Origin: Moniliella sp. 'wahieum'
Taxonomy: Eukaryota > Basidiomycota > Moniliellomycetes > Moniliellales > Moniliellaceae
NCBI GenBank assembly: GCA_003971905.1
Contig: RSEE01000092.1
Location: 1 to 64,000 of the forward strand
Reading direction: 5' to 3'
DNA length: 64,000 bases
In this document: one piece after another, positions 24,640-37,873 of the stretch
Numbering within the stretch: the first letter of the stretch is position 1
Layout of the letters: each line of letters begins with the position of its first letter
Position numbers and translations under genes: made by a program
Notes under the pieces: generated by a model
Seen by the model: the letters and a program-made list of their open reading frames with translations, nothing else
Database searches by the model: none
What the model was told of the DNA's origin: nothing

Positions 24640-25140
24640 CCCCTGCCCTTCATCACATGGACCATCGGCGAGCAGAGGAATGGAGAACCAGCTCGCCGTT
24701 CTTGGATAGATTTGGGCCGTACGTCGGAGAGAGCTGCGGCGGTACTATCCAGCTGGACGTTCTCTACAATGAGGTTGTCATGGACGTAGCCCTGGTTATC
24801 CGGTCATGGAGGGAGGCGAGAAGAGAAACCGAGTTGTTTCATGATGGCCTGAATGTGCTCCAGCGGAAGCCCGCCGCGGAACTCATACTTGACATAGTGT
24901 GGCCCACAGCGTGCACAGGCTTTTTGCGGTCAACACGATGCAACGGCGGTCGCGATTGTAGATAAACCCCTCGCACACGTGCACCCAGCCAATGACGTCC
25001 GGCTTCGTGGCGCCCAGCACATGCAGATTCCGGGCCTGCAGTATTATCGTGGTTTCTGTGCCCATAGCCGGGGCGTGTCGATTGAAGGGTGGCGTAGGCG
25101 CTATTTTGGCGATGCCAGCTGCGGATCGCCTGTTGTACCA
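24640..25140 (-). pseudogene. Decayed partial copy of the pseudokinase gene
   Basis: The reverse strand carries ARNLHVLGATKPDVIGWVHV and then CEGFIYNRDRRCIVLTAKS, colinear with ARNLHAVGAMNADVIGWTRM and RDVFLYNRTRLCIVFDRQ of the gene at 43.3-45.2 kb, and later GYVHDNLIVENVQLDSTAAA colinear with GLVHGNLTADNVMLDSTDAA. The match runs across several frames with stops, no start and no C-lobe, so this is a relic fragment. Like the longer copy it has Asn in place of the catalytic Asp of HRD. Confidence 0.75.
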
Positions 25141-25197
25141 TCGCCTCCTGGTGCGTCCTCTTTCGGCACGCTAGAACATTTTGCTAGACGTGAATCA

Positions 25198-25608
25198 TTA
25201 TGTTTGCATCAGAGAGACAGTGAAGATGTGTCCAAAGAAATGCACAATGGACCCCACTAGATCTGGGAGGTCTTGAAGTGATAGGATGGAGGGGTGGACA
25301 CTGGGCGGGCCGTTGACGGTCACACTGACTGTGGAATTTAAAACGGACGGGGGTACGTTTGGGGCGAGAGCAACTTCTGTATTAGCGAGATTGCCTACCG
25401 ACAGGTAGCACGGACGAGGATCAATGAGGCTGAAGCGTTTTGATGAAGGATGATGGAGGTGTACAAATGAGCCTGTGGGATGCATGGATTTGACGGCTGT
25501 GGGTGGGTTAATGGATGTACAGACAGCGTCTAGTGCAAGTGTATCGTGTACCTTTGCTACATCAGGGGGTGCCCTGATGGGTGGGATAACCATCAACCAA
25601 AAGAGCAA
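25198..25608 (-). mobile_element. Fossil fragment, possibly Ty1/copia-like
   Basis: A 136-codon stretch contains a segment resembling the region between protease and integrase of copia-type polyproteins (a YLSVGNLANTEVAL-like strand followed by a QDLPDLVGSIV-like block). No other part of the element and no terminal repeat could be recognised. It appears to be an isolated old fragment. Confidence 0.3.
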
Positions 25609-27665
25609 GATTCCCTCAACCTCACTGGCCTACTATTACTAACGTAACGTTGTGTTTCCCCCAGCTCTTTTTGTATTGCTTTATATGTCCCCCCTACTCT
25701 CTTCCCAGTTATTTCGTCGCTTTCCTTTATGCCGCGCTCCATGTGCTTCATATCTTATCCAGCTGACCAACTGACCACTACGATGTTCTTAGTCATCCCC
25801 TCGCCCGTTCCAACAGGCGGAGACATCCCTGCTCCCCCCTCTTTGTTCCTGTGCTGGATCCATTATGTTTCCGTCGTTCTCCACCCGCTTGCTTTTGTAT
25901 CGTCCAACCTGCTAACCTCAATCGTTTATTCTCCTGAAACCCCTTAGGGCTCCCCTGTGTGTACTTGGCATAGTATACTATAACACATCTGTCAGCCTAT
26001 TTCGATCCCAATTATTCATGCGATGGCTAACCCGGTCATCATTTCCCTGCCCATTTCCTTTCCTCCTTTTCCCTCTTGATCTAAACGCCCTCTAGCACAG
26101 AATTGTATACCCTTACATTAGCTTGCCTGTCCCCCTTATCCATTGGCGCCCCTCCGCCTTCCCAACTGACCCCTAACGAGCACAACTCAACACATTTCAC
26201 ACGTGCTTGTATGCGTGCAGTTCTGCCCTACGACTAGCAAGGTCTACTCCAGAAGGTTTGACATTCACGGCAGTGTAGTGTTAGTAACTGGCTTTGGATC
26301 TGAAACGCGCCAGGTCTCTATACTAATCGTCCTGTTATATTTATGTCCCCGTTATAGGGGCAAGGCGGAAGAAGTCAAATCGCCATAGAAAAATCAACCC
26401 AACAAAAGCTCCGTCCAACTTCGTGTGCAGAGGGAGAGAAGGCCTTGATGTATGAAACACCGGCGAATCATTCTTCTCATTCCTTGGATGTGCATTCGAC
26501 TCCAGCTTTACCACTGGTATACTATATCACACCGTCGAATCGCATGAAAAAGGTGGCAAAAACCACCGCCGTGGCCCTGGTGCTCCCGCGGTGAAAAAAA
26601 AATGTCTCAAGGAATCGAACCCCCCCCGTTACATTTGCGGGGGCACCACTTGGATGTGCAACGCAGCTTGGATGCGAGGTCAAGACGACCTCATTCTCTC
26701 TCTGTTCCAGCCAGGTTCGCTTCCCACCCGCTCCCCCTTTTGTTGACGACTTCGATCTGCCTACGTTGAACGTTGGCCTGGGCCCGCACACGTGTTGAAA
26801 GTTGAACGTGAATGTTGCAATTATTGAATTTTGGCTGAAGAGTGAGGCCTGGACATGGTGCGTTGCCCGCGGGTTAGCTCTGGTCCTGCATCCTGTATGA
26901 CTTTTTTGCCGTGGTGATGGAGGGGAAGGCGATGGTCTGCAATGGTTTGTGGGCCCTAGGATCAGAGACAAGAGGAGCGAAGGAAGAGGGGAAACTGGAA
27001 GCAGTGTGAAAAGATGACTGCAGCGCTGTTGGGACTGGCGCTTGCCTCTCGATGTGAGCTGAGCCTCAGCAGCTTCACGGCTGAGATGGAGGTCTGCCAC
27101 ATGTCAGTACTCAGTGCCACCTAATAAGAAAGCCTTAAAGCCTTAGGTTAGGCCAGATTCAGAGTCCGCTTTGGTCAGCCGGTCAGGCCTCAGGCTCAGG
27201 GGGGCGGGTGCCCATGACAGGGGCAGGGGGCTGTAGGGTTGCCATGTCGGCCCATTTTAAGCGATGCGCATGGGGGCGGTGGGGCTGTGTGGCGGATGCG
27301 GGCCATCCCAACGCCCTTTGGCTCTGGGCCAGTGTGTGTGGTTGGGGGTGAGCCGGCCCGTCTGCACACTGGCGAGCAGCCACTCATTTAAGCGCCACGC
27401 GGCAATCGAGAAAAACCAGTGCCACACGCATCATGCATCCTGGATCGTGGGCCTGATTCCTGGGCCTGCGATTGTCAACTGGGCTCCCTTGCGCCAATCA
27501 GCTCATCCCATCCGCCGAGGCAGCCGCTGCTCCGCTTGGGCTGCTCCAGAAGCACGGGGTGCGCATGGCAAGGGTCCAACCATCGATCGATCGATGACCG
27601 GTGCCTAGGCTTGATGCATGATGGCTGAGCCGCTGGTCAAGCTGATCCGCCGCCAAGCAAAGTGC
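25609..27665. other. Gene-poor interval
   Basis: About 2 kb of AT-richer sequence without a recognised protein. One item is worth naming: on the minus strand at about 26597-26621 the sequence GGTTCGATTCC (a perfect tRNA B-box) is followed within 20 bases by a run of nine T, but no cloverleaf can be folded by eye. Confidence 0.5.
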
Positions 27666-27673
27666 TATAAATA
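27666..27673 (+). promoter_or_regulatory. TATA box of the frataxin gene
   Basis: TATAAATA, 66 bases before the start codon at 27739. Confidence 0.55.
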
Positions 27674-27738
27674 TTTGCCTCTGCAATCACCTTCTGCGCG
27701 CCTGCCCCTCCTTCTCCCCCTTCTGCTTCGTCCCCGCC

Positions 27739-28863
27739 ATGTCGATTGTCCGTCCCTACGTATCGTTGGAGCGGTCGCTTCCTCGGCTTCCACGCCTTGC
27801 TGTCCGCGCCCTCTCCACCACCGCTGGCCCGCCCATGCCCACTCGCACACCCACCGCGTCGCTGGCTGTGGCTCGTCCTGCTCGTCCTGCGGCTCGTGCG
27901 CTGGTTCGCGCACCTCCCTCCACGAAGATCTTCCCGCTTCGTTCCAGCGCCCGCGCCGCAGCCGGCGCCACGCCCATGTTCTTCCTGGCATTGTCCTGCC
28001 CCCTGGAACGGCATCCGACGCCTCGCGTTCCCGCACCCTCTCGCCCAGCAGTCTGTTCAGGCCCTTAGCGTCCGACTCAAGCATCACTCCTCTCACCTCT
28101 CGGCTTGGACACAGCAGTCTCTCGTCTGTTGAATACCACCAATGCGCCGACCAGACCTTGTCGGCCATCACGACGCAGCTGGAGGACCTGTTGGAGTCTG
28201 TGGATGATGCCACCATCGCTGCAGACCGTGCCCACTCGCACGGCGAGGAGGACTGGGACGTTGTTGGGACTGTGAGTATACCCTCATTACTTTTTTTCTG
28301 TCCTGTTGATGGTGATTATGATGTTGATTGTGGTTGTGCTGACTCGTGGCTTGTGTTCTCTCTCGCCCCTCGCAGTCGGGAATGGTTACCCTTGGCCTCG
28401 GATCGCACGGCGAATACCTACTGAAGAAACAGGATGCATTGCGTCAGCTCTGGCTCAGCTCCCCCATCAGTGGTGCACACATGTTCAACTTTGAGTCGGC
28501 GCCTACTTTTTACCCTGTGCGCAAAACCGTTCCGAAGGTAGTTCCCCTGCGTCCCAGCACATCTACCCACACTCTCGTCACACTCGCCGTGGCGGGGTGA
28601 GCATGCGCTCGACGACCCCTGTACCCGCCCCAATGCAGCGCCGTATGGCCATGTTCGCCTCGGCGCCAAGTGCGGCTGTGCCATCTGCGTCAGATATCTG
28701 GCCTGGTGCGTGGGTCTCGGCACGGGAAGAAGAAGGACCAAGAGAGCTATTTGCTTTGTTGCGGACAGAACTAGCAAGCTTGTTGAACCTTTGGATCGGC
28801 CATCCTTCACTTCGCGCCTTGGGCTCAGGCATCACTCGTCCCCCCTCCGCCCTACTCAGCTGA
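27739..28863 (+). CDS. Frataxin (mitochondrial Fe-S cluster assembly)
   Basis: Frataxin homologue: binds the cysteine desulfurase-ISCU complex in the matrix and speeds sulfide transfer for Fe-S cluster formation. The first 90 or so residues, from MSIVRPYVSLERSLPRLPRL, are Arg/Ala/Ser-rich with few acidic residues, a typical targeting sequence. The mature part begins SSVEYHQCADQTLSAITTQL with an acidic first helix (EDLLESVDD). An intron lies at 28272-28375 (GTGAGT...CGCAG), then GMVTLGLGSHGEYLLKKQDA and LRQLWLSSPISGAHMFNFE, matching the family beta-sheet with its KQ...QIWLSSP core. A second intron probably starts at about 28537 (GTAGTT). The last exon supplies WVSAREEEGPRELFALLRTE, the C-terminal helix. 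The presequence and mature part are in different frames (shift near 28.03 kb), probably an indel error. Confidence 0.88.
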
Positions 28864-30455
28864 GACGTATCTTGAACGCATCCCCTCCATCTTTACGCCC
28901 GCGGAATCTCCCCCCCGAACCGCCCAGGTGCGCGACTGCACCGCCATATCCTCTTTCGACGCCCCTATGCACGACCCTTTCCAATGTTACCGCATCTCAT
29001 TCGTATCCGTTCGTCTCATCGACCTCCAATCCACGACTATCACCCACGACCGCGTCTTGCCTCCCCTCCCGTCCCCGCCGCCTTCCATCGGCGCCCATCC
29101 GGGGGAAAAGAACTTATTATCGCCATCTCAATGAGAGATCTGGGTGGCGTATTGGGTCAAACGACAAAGCTCTCGCCGCCACGATATGCTCTAGACGAGC
29201 ATCCGAACCCCGCCCGACAGAACTTGGCCACATGAATGTCCCAAAAATTTATGATCGAACTCGTCCGATTTTCTTTCGTGTCTCGAGACGAGACCGGGTC
29301 CCGATGTAACTCCGTAGCGAGGCAAGTATATCAAAAACGTAACCGACACAGCGCAGTCTCTATCATACAAGCACAGCGGATACAGCGCTCCAGAGAGAGA
29401 AGCAGATGCAAGTACCCCTGCGAGATGACATGATGACAGGGGGAACCCATGAGAGTCGCGGGAGACATGATGCATGACAGCCACAAGATACCGCCGGGCT
29501 AGCGCGAAATGGGTGCAAGATGAAATGAAATCCGCGACCATGACCCAGAGGTTGTTTGGCGTCAGCGCGTCAGACAAGAATCGCGTCATCGACTGGCGGG
29601 ATGTGGAACGCCCGCAATTGTTGGCAGCAGCAGCAGCAGCACTGCACCGGCTCGTTCGCCGGAACCGCGTTCGCTAAACGGCTCAGGCTGAGCGCTGACC
29701 ATGACCCAGTGACCGGTGACCACTAATCTTGAAGCTTGATCATCGATCGATCACAGTATACGCGCAGGCGCTTATCGATCGATTATCGATTATCGATTCC
29801 GACACCGAATACACCTCTGCCGGTAACCGCCTGTTTCTTGCATTCGCAATCAAGATGGCGGAGCTCGTGGAGCACGCCAGTGAGATTGGTAAGAAGCTCG
29901 CGGAAAAGAACGGTGTCGGCTGCGTCACCAGCGCTCACGCGGCCCTGTTCGACACCAGCCCGGGTCCGGAAGGGGTAGTACTTTGAGCTTGAGCCTTGAA
30001 GCTTGAAGCCCCGTGAGCGCGCGGTATGCATGGTACACCTACGTCCTCTGTCGTTCGAACATGGAACGTGGAACGTGGAACTCGTCTTGACTACTTTGTG
30101 TATTAGGATGGCGAAGGTCAGGCCGTATCTGCGCTCAAACAAGGAATAAGAGCATCTTGAAGCTGGAGGCTGACGCAAGATCACCCACACTATAATAGGT
30201 TCAATGGTCCGAACAACAGGCTTATTCACGCATGTGCTTCTTTGCGAGGAATAACCAAGAACAGAGAAAGCAGGGGTGCGCCTTCAAGACGTGCAAGAAG
30301 GAAGGATGGTTATCCACTTGTCCTTCAAGTATGCTGAGGGAAAGGAGACAGAGCAAAAGAAACGAGCAAAGCAAAAACAGCCTGCGCGCGGAACGAATCC
30401 GCGAAACTAAGCGAGCGCCATCAAACAATTTGGGAAGTGCAAGGGACCATTCGCA
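28864..30455. other. Intergenic, no supported gene
   Basis: No conserved protein is found. Heptamer-type repeats occur at 29995-30010 (CTTGAAG) and 30062-30082 (TGGAACG three times). GTGACC-rich palindromic sequence and two nested ATCGAT words lie at 29700-29790. Confidence 0.45.
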
Positions 30456-30459
30456 CTAC

Positions 30460-31842
30460 CATCTCAAACGAGAGGGCTCGGTGACGCAGAATTGACCTGC
30501 ATGGGCGATCTCCGTAGATTCGACAATGGCTGCCAGAAAGGCTTGCCGATCTGGGAACATCAGGAGTCTAGGTCCTGTCCAATCGGGGGACTGGGACACC
30601 GCCAGGGGCCCATTGGCGAAGTGCAGGGTTAGACCGGCCATTCTCTAGGACGAATTGCTTACCGCCGTTGAGACGGACGATGTCCCTGAATTTTTTTGGG
30701 ACATAGCGCCTTTCTTTTGTGGGAGCGCTGGTACGAGACTTTGGAGCGGGGCTTACGCTCGATGACACTGGGTTCAGCTTCACCAGCTACGACTGGCGTC
30801 GCAGTGGATTGGGCCGTGGTTACGCTCTCAACAGGGCGATCAATCCACGTATGGCCGTTCGCCTCTGCCTCTTTAATCAGAAGTGGCAGGTGTACAAGGA
30901 AGCCATCGGCATCCAAAGAGCCCACATAATGGATCAGAAGCGACGATCGGTGTCCGGGTGGCACACCCGTCAGGGCACCCGCCAGGATCGGGCGGAGCAT
31001 TTCAGGATTTTTGCGGAAGTGCTCCACATGGCGCCGCACCAATCTGGCCAAGTCGCGCGGAGCGACCGAACGGTAGATTTGGCCACTATGGATGCGGGAC
31101 CGGAGTGCATACTCTGCGTCGGCAACGTTGACTCGGGCGAGGAGGTAGGACTTGAAGTTTGTCCACGTCATATCGTCGTCCTCTGCCGAGGCCATAAGGG
31201 ACTCCCACACCGGTTCGATCTTAGTCAACGAGTCGGAGGTCACAATCTTGGACCATGCGTTCCTCTCGGTCCATCCAAAGTCCTGGATGTGCATCTCAAC
31301 AATGCGGATCCACATGTTCAATTCCAGAGGGTCACCAGACCACTTGGAATGGGAGGCCGGAGGTTGGGAGATTGGGGGCGCGCAGCGCCGGGGCTTGTGA
31401 GGCGGTCGAGCTTCTCCGTGAGATCGTCGACCTTTTGCGTGAGATCGTCGAAGCGGGCGCGAAGAGCCGGGCACAATTCCAAAATATCATCATGGCTAGA
31501 GGTGGCAAGCTCGGCCAAAAGGGCCGAACGATCCTGCTTTGGTAGTCGTCTACGCGTGCGGGCTCCCTTGGACTCACTCAGCGTCCCTTTGTCGCGCGTA
31601 GGGGTGGCCGGGGTGGCCGGGGTGGCCGGGGTGGCCGGGGTGGCCGGGGTGGCCGGGGAGGTCGAAGTGGCAGGCTTAGGGGTGGCCGGGCCGGCAGCCA
31701 GCGAAACTGGAGGGGGCGCTGTCGCAGGGACGGCGGGGTCTCCTGCGGAAGCTAAAGACGGGATGGAGCCGGGGAACGCTGATGTCCCATTTCGGTAGTC
31801 GATGCACCAGGGCTCGAGCGTAGTGGGGGGGCGAGTGCCCAT
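30460..31842 (-). mobile_element. Fossil gag-like region of an LTR retrotransposon
   Basis: Two overlapping stretches on the minus strand together look like the gag part of a Ty3/gypsy-type element: a Pro/Ala/Thr-rich N-terminus with a nine-base tandem repeat at about 31600-31660, a short coiled-coil-like segment, then a capsid-like helical block with a W-x-G-D-P-containing start and a WTNFKSYLLARVN segment. No protease, reverse transcriptase, integrase or flanking repeats were recognised nearby. It is an incomplete, broken remnant. The interval 31843-32483 beyond it shows no gene and has a GTCACGCGTCACGTGA motif at about 32110. Confidence 0.5.
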
Positions 31843-32483
31843 GATTGGGCGAGAGATTGGAGGAAACGAAGACGAAGCGAGGAAGAAGCGCGGGAAGCGA
31901 CGTACGCTCGACTTGATAGATCTGGAGCGACACAGAAGACACGATCGTTAAGACACCTAGTCTCTAGAAAGACCAGCCAGCGAGTATTGGTCCAAGTATC
32001 AAGCCGAGCGAAACAGCGGGGGAAAGGGGAGGGGTGGTGGTGAGAAAAGAAGAGATGCGGGAAAGCGAGAGAGGGCGCGCACGGCTGGCTGGGCTGGCTA
32101 TTCTTTACCGTCACGCGTCACGTGATGGCAAGGCCGGAAGGCAGTCCGCTGATGGATGATGTCATGTGTGATGGGTGGAAGCGGCAGAGAGCGCCCGAGC
32201 CTGGCTTTTATATGCAGGCTATTATCTATGCCCGCTGGCATACTGCACCTCCACACTTCCTGCGTATTCTTTCGTACCGTTCTCTCACTTCCCGAAAACA
32301 TGTCTAAACAATCGGCCCAGCCGGATCCAGATCATAAAACGATGGCAGATCAACACCAGGAAGGAAAGGACCGGTGGCAGCCAGAAACGAAAACAGGTAA
32401 AAGAGAGAAAAGCCTCTGCGAGAGCAAAAGGGAGCCGTGGCTTATAAAAACGGTGGGATTCAAAGTCAGGCAGGCATCTTATA

Positions 32484-35349
32484 TCAGAGACGGAAGGATG
32501 GTCTGATGCCTGCATACGTCGGGGTGCGGCGCGGCATGAGTAGGGAGGATGGTAGACAATATACTAGAGGGGGGGGAGGGGGGGAGAAGCAAGACTTCAG
32601 CTCGTTAACTTGATCCTGACGAGGGCGGGATGGGTTGGGGAGCCAAAGGCCGTTAGGGGCCGGAGCGAATCCGAGATCAGGGACCTGCTTGTTGACAAGC
32701 TCTACGGCACCTTGGAGTGTCTCGGTTTCAATGCGGTTGCCCCACCACAGATTGTCGCCATTGAACACGTTGTCCACCGCGAGGTCACGAGTGTTGGCCA
32801 GTTCGAGGCATACGCTCACCAAGAATGACATGAGGGAGCTGCCAGCATCGAATCCGGCAGAAAGGACATAATTGTAGTCCGACCAGAACTCAAAGTAGTG
32901 CGCCGAAGGAAGTGTTGGAAGAACCACCCAACCAAGAACCAGGAGGTAAAGTTGATTCCGGTCGCGGGGGCATCATGCCTGTCGCACCCAAAAGTACAGG
33001 CCATTGATCAAGCGGAACCACGAGTTGGGGTACTTCTTGGCCAGCATCCAAGTCGGAACTGGGAGCAATGCGCCGATGATGAACATGATGTTCAAAGCGC
33101 CATAGGTTTGACCCACAGCGAACGTACGGGCAGGCCCGATGAGACCCCAGATGATACTCGCTGAGAATACGAAAAGGGGAGGAGGGGTCAGTGTCTTAGC
33201 TGCGTAACCATGGAGGAGATGAAGGGGGAGGGATGGACGGACCAGCATAGAACGTTTTCTGCGATTCGCAAGTAAAGTGAACAGGACTGATCTTCTCATT
33301 GGATTGACACCGCAGAAGTTGCGCGTGGTTTTGAAGAGGAAAGCGGTAACGCCAACCTGGACAATGCACGCCCAAATAGTGGAGATGATCTGAGCCCAAA
33401 ATGTCACGCGGGGGGACCTTCATGTAATGACCCAGCTTAAGGTCTTGCAGGAACGTAACCGACTGCGCCATGGTGATGTACCCGTACGTCTTGAAAATCA
33501 TCATCGCCACTGGTCTCCCAGGCAGGCATAGCCCACAATCAGCTCACTGATCACGTTCAGTCCGGGGACGTTAGAGGTGACGGCGGCGATGATGCCAATG
33601 GGAATAGTGTACACCGCACTCATCAACAGTGCCACGATCAACATCCAGATGGGCAACTGTGTGTGGTAGACGTAAATCGAGGGCACTGCCATGCCAAACG
33701 AAATCAAAAACGTGGCGGCGTACCACAAGTAGGGCACTTCCTTGTACCGCGACATAAGACGAGCGTGGATGTCCGGTTCCTCATGAAGGGAACGCCTGAC
33801 CTGACGCACAATGTCGTTCCAGTAGAAGAGAGCGACCTGCGAGATGGTTGAGGTGATGACACCAAAGCTGACGGCATAGCTGATAATGAATGTCTGTCGG
33901 AGAAAAACTGAAAGTAAGTATGGGAACGAACTGACGAACTCGAGAAGCCTCGACAAAGATGAACTAAAGTAAGAATAATCCGAGATGACATACCGCGCTC
34001 ATGTACTCCTTGGAGTAGCTCATGTACTTGTCCAAGTCCAAGTCGTAGTTCTCGTCGACCACATAATCCACCGCGTACGTTTGGCCAAAGCGGTCGTAAA
34101 TACCATTATTGCTGAAGCTGAGGTAACCAGTGTACCGTGCATTGGTGGCCCACAAAAGGGGCGCCACAAAACCGATGATCAGCACGTAGCCCACAATCGT
34201 GTTGACGATAGCAAACCAAGGCACATAGATAGGCGAACCAAGGGCACTGGTAACCTGCATCCAGTCCAGCGAGATGAAGTTGAAGCCAATGCCGCCAGAT
34301 CCGCCAAAACGACGTTCACGCCCTTGTTCTTGGGGGCGGCCCAGGTCGGCCAGGAAAAAACAGACAGGCCAGTAAAGAGGTAGGCCGGCACGATTTCCCA
34401 AAAGAAGAGGACGAGACCACCAACGGAAAACATCTTGAACCGGGACCAGCCCCGGAAGCTGCCGATCTTTTGCTTTTCGTGCATGGAATTGAGGAAGGCC
34501 GTGTTGGTCAGGTTCATAGGCCAGATCATGGACGCCGGCCAGACGAGGACCTGGCGACAGAAGCCAGCGTAGGAAAAGCCAATCATCTGCGTGGACAGGG
34601 TGAGCATGATCATGTATCCGGCAGTCAAATGCTGACCATAAAAGGCGTGCTGCGTGATGAAAATGTCGGTACTGTACGCGGAGCCGACACCAACGGTGGC
34701 CATGACCGAGATCATGGTGTGCTCCTTGATGTTAAAGGGTCCCGGGTTGAACCAGTCCGCCAGGGCCAGTTGCGCGGGTAAGGAATATTAGCCATGGCCA
34801 CACCAATAGGGTAGGCAAACAATTGCACTGCAATCGAAGGAAATGTGATCACGGGCCACTGTGTGTGTTAAGTTGGAGGGAGGGGAGGGGAGACGGGATT
34901 GTTAGAACAATTAAGAGCATATCATTGCGAAGAAACTGCGGGGGGTTAAAGACGCACCTGGGCCGAGAAGTACATGTTGATACCACTGAGCACCGTGCAG
35001 GCAATCATCCCAATGAACCAGGCGCGGAAGGTGTTGGCCTTCATGGTAGGGTCATCGACGTTGCTGACAGCGCGCGAACCTCGGGGTAAATGGAGTCGTC
35101 TTCGATCACATCCTCCAGTCGCAACTCGGCCTTCTCATCGCCCTTGTCTAGCGCACGATCCGCTTCGCGAAGCAGGGCAGGTTCGAGGTTGGGATCGTTG
35201 ATCCGACCATCGGTGATTTCGTGGCGGATGTCGCGTTCCATGTCGCCAAACGCAGCCTCATGGTCCAGCGCGTAAGGAAGAGGAAGCTGCCCCTCGGTGA
35301 TGATGTCCTTGCCCTCGTCCGTGGCCTCTTCTTTGTCACGAACTTGCAT
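32484..35349 (-). CDS. OPT-family oligopeptide transporter
   Basis: Proton-coupled importer of tetra- and pentapeptides, glutathione or related compounds; many membrane helices in the plasma membrane. The start at 35349 gives [20 protein letters not shown], an acidic cytosolic N-terminus. [20 protein letters not shown] is the family signature. Other typical blocks are [111 protein letters not shown] and [10 protein letters not shown]-like text near the end ([11 protein letters not shown]). The C-terminus passes [14 protein letters not shown]; the exact stop is uncertain. Small introns (for example about 33900-33990, 34870-34960 and 33160-33290) and several one-base changes separate the pieces. 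A CTTATAAG box lies about 85 bases upstream of the start. Confidence 0.93.
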
Positions 35350-37870
35350 GATGATGGATGTGAAAGAGGTGGAAGAGGAGGAGGGGGGGGGGGGGGTTGA
35401 GAGGCCGATAAGAACAAGATTCCCCAAGGATGGGCTTATAAGGAAGAGGCACGATAGTGGGCTGGGGCTTAGCACGTGGTCTCTGATTCTCAGAAGATGA
35501 GGAGCTGTGGGTTTAGTCTGGTGATATGGGTAGAATGCCTTTCGAAAAATAACAAGCAAGGACCCTCCGCGCCCGTAGACCCACCTTTACGGTATAGTTG
35601 GCGCCATGCAGTGCAGGCACAGAACAAATGAGGTGCTATCGACTATCTCCCCTGATAGATAGATTAGCAGAAAGAGCTATGCTCTGGTGGTACCCAAACG
35701 CAATCGCTATGTGCATGCGTTTCACATGGAATGGGGAGAGTGTGAAGTGTACTATGCGATGAAACCCATGTGGAGTTGGAGTACGATATGGGAGCCACCG
35801 CCGGTACACGTCTCTCACTAGTCACTGGTCCCGCAACGGCATCGAGTAGAACAGCTCAGCAGCCGGTTCGATGCTCAAGCTTCCAGAGTATGTGGTGGGA
35901 AGTATATCGAGAAAATCGGTTATTCGATTTACCGGCCATCGAGCAACCAAGACGCCTGGGGCACTGGCGTCGTGCGCAGGCGCATGAGGGGCACAGCAGC
36001 AGTGACTAGTGACTAGTGGGTAGTGGCGCGCCAAAGGGGCTATATTCGCTTGTATATTGTGCGTTGGGGGAGGGGAGCCTGCGCTGAGTGGCGCTGCGCG
36101 GACATGTGACATGGCGAGCGTCGTGCCGCGAGCATGTGCAATTCCCCGTCGCACAGCGCCTGTCACGACACCGGCTGGCGCTGCGCCGGCAGGGTGCTGC
36201 CGCCGTGCTGCCGCCCCCGCATGTGGGGGAGGCGAGCGAGCGACGCAGCTGCCGCCCTCTGCCCGGGTCGCTCTGCCCCCAGCATGTGCGTCCCCGTCGC
36301 GCCCTGTCTCACCGCTTCGCTCGCCAGCTCCACCGTCCACATATAATTCAACTCGCCCGCCAATGCCTCCACGTGGACCGCAAAGATATCAGATTCAAAA
36401 ATCCCGAACCGACCCTCTTCCTCCGGCCATCATATATAGCCTCGCAAACCTTGGCTGCCGGACTCCGGCGACTGTCGGCAGTTTCAACGTGATGCAGATG
36501 GCCAGGTGTACATAAATCCCGTCGCAGTCTTTATTGGCTCCTACTATGGTTGTCCCCAAAGGCCCCCAGCAAATATACGCCTTGCAACGAGAAGGGTCCC
36601 AAAAACTCTCCGCTTTTGCAGCGATAGCGATAGGCCCATGTCGAACAACTATATTCCTATGGCACGAAGCAGATGGTTTTTCTCGCCCCCAGCAGGCGAC
36701 ACTGTTGGTACTTACTGTACCCAACCGTACTGGCCTTCTCACCTTCACATGTTCATCACTACGGCGTTTGCTTCCCGTTTCCCCAACAACTTTTGTCTGT
36801 CTGTACTGTCCAGCACTTTTGTGAGGACAACCACATGACTGCAAACGCGTGCTTGGGTGAGATACGGCGGTAGTGTCGTGCGGAGCCCATTGGCCGTGCA
36901 CAGGTGGCCCCGGCGGCTGACTGCCTACTACTAGTGACTAGTGACTAGCGACTGGACGTACTGTTAACGAGCTGTTGGGGACTTCCTTTGATGCCATGTG
37001 CACGAGTACGGTGGCGAACAAAGGATCGAGTGAAGGCAATGACCCTCCTGCAGAGAAAGCAGGAGCGAGGCAGGGGTTCGAAGAAGGCCGTCATCGGTGA
37101 CGATGATAATAGGAGCACAAAAGGAGAAGCGGGGGCATGCGGTCAAGGTAGTGGTCTGGTGCCAGCGTCGCAAAAGGTCATCCTGAACTATCATCCCCAG
37201 GCACACCCCACTCCCCGAGAGAAGCACTCAGCCAGCGCTCAGCTTTGAACATGAAAAAGGATGGACACCGTACAGCCGAGACCGGCTCGGACGATGATAG
37301 CGATGACGCTGGTTTTGGACTCCCATACGAAGCATTCGATGTCTCTCGTGAGCACGTGAGCTTGAGTACATCCCAGGCGTGAGGCCTGAGGGAGATACCA
37401 GGAACACATGGAACCCTCCGCGCATCCGTGGTTCGCACGCACCCGAAGTGCTAAGGTACCACCGTCCCATCGTCGCGACAAACCACAGTTCATCCTTTCT
37501 TCCTTTCCTACTAACTCCGGCAACTCTTCTCCTCACTTGCTGACAGAAAAGTCCATGGAGGGAGAGGCACATCGCGCTCCCCGTCGCTTAGCTATCAGGA
37601 GGTGTGGAAAGAAGAGACAGAAAGCATCTAGAATCCATCAGTGTTGGCAGTTTTGTGCGAGGCGGCCCGGTTCCGTCTCTGTTCCGCCCCTTCCTGTTGC
37701 GCCTGCAGGCTGCCTTCCCCCTGATTGCATACACACCACCTCTCTCCTGCCTTGCTCTCCTGTCATTGCCACAAGTTTGCCAATGTAGGCGTGTTTGCGG
37801 CATACCACACCACAAGAACATTATCTGCATTATCTCCGCCTGATGGCTGCCTGGGCTCTTTCGACATTGT
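35350..37870. other. Long intergenic interval with heptamer arrays
   Basis: No protein is recognised in about 2.5 kb on either strand. Four-unit AGTGACT arrays sit at 36001-36028 and CTAGTGA arrays at 36931-36958. The segment 36060-36350 is locally GC-rich with open frames on several strands but no family match. Confidence 0.5.
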
Positions 37871-37873
37871 TTC

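Noticed and set aside
26595-26680. A functional tRNA gene on the minus strand
   Set aside because: The B-box and terminator are good, but acceptor pairing only works with wobble pairs and the D and anticodon arms do not form. Kept as a low-interest observation only.
35822-36515. GC-rich frames on both strands as a gene
   Set aside because: Overlapping Ala/Pro/Arg-rich frames on both strands with no motif are expected in GC-rich DNA.
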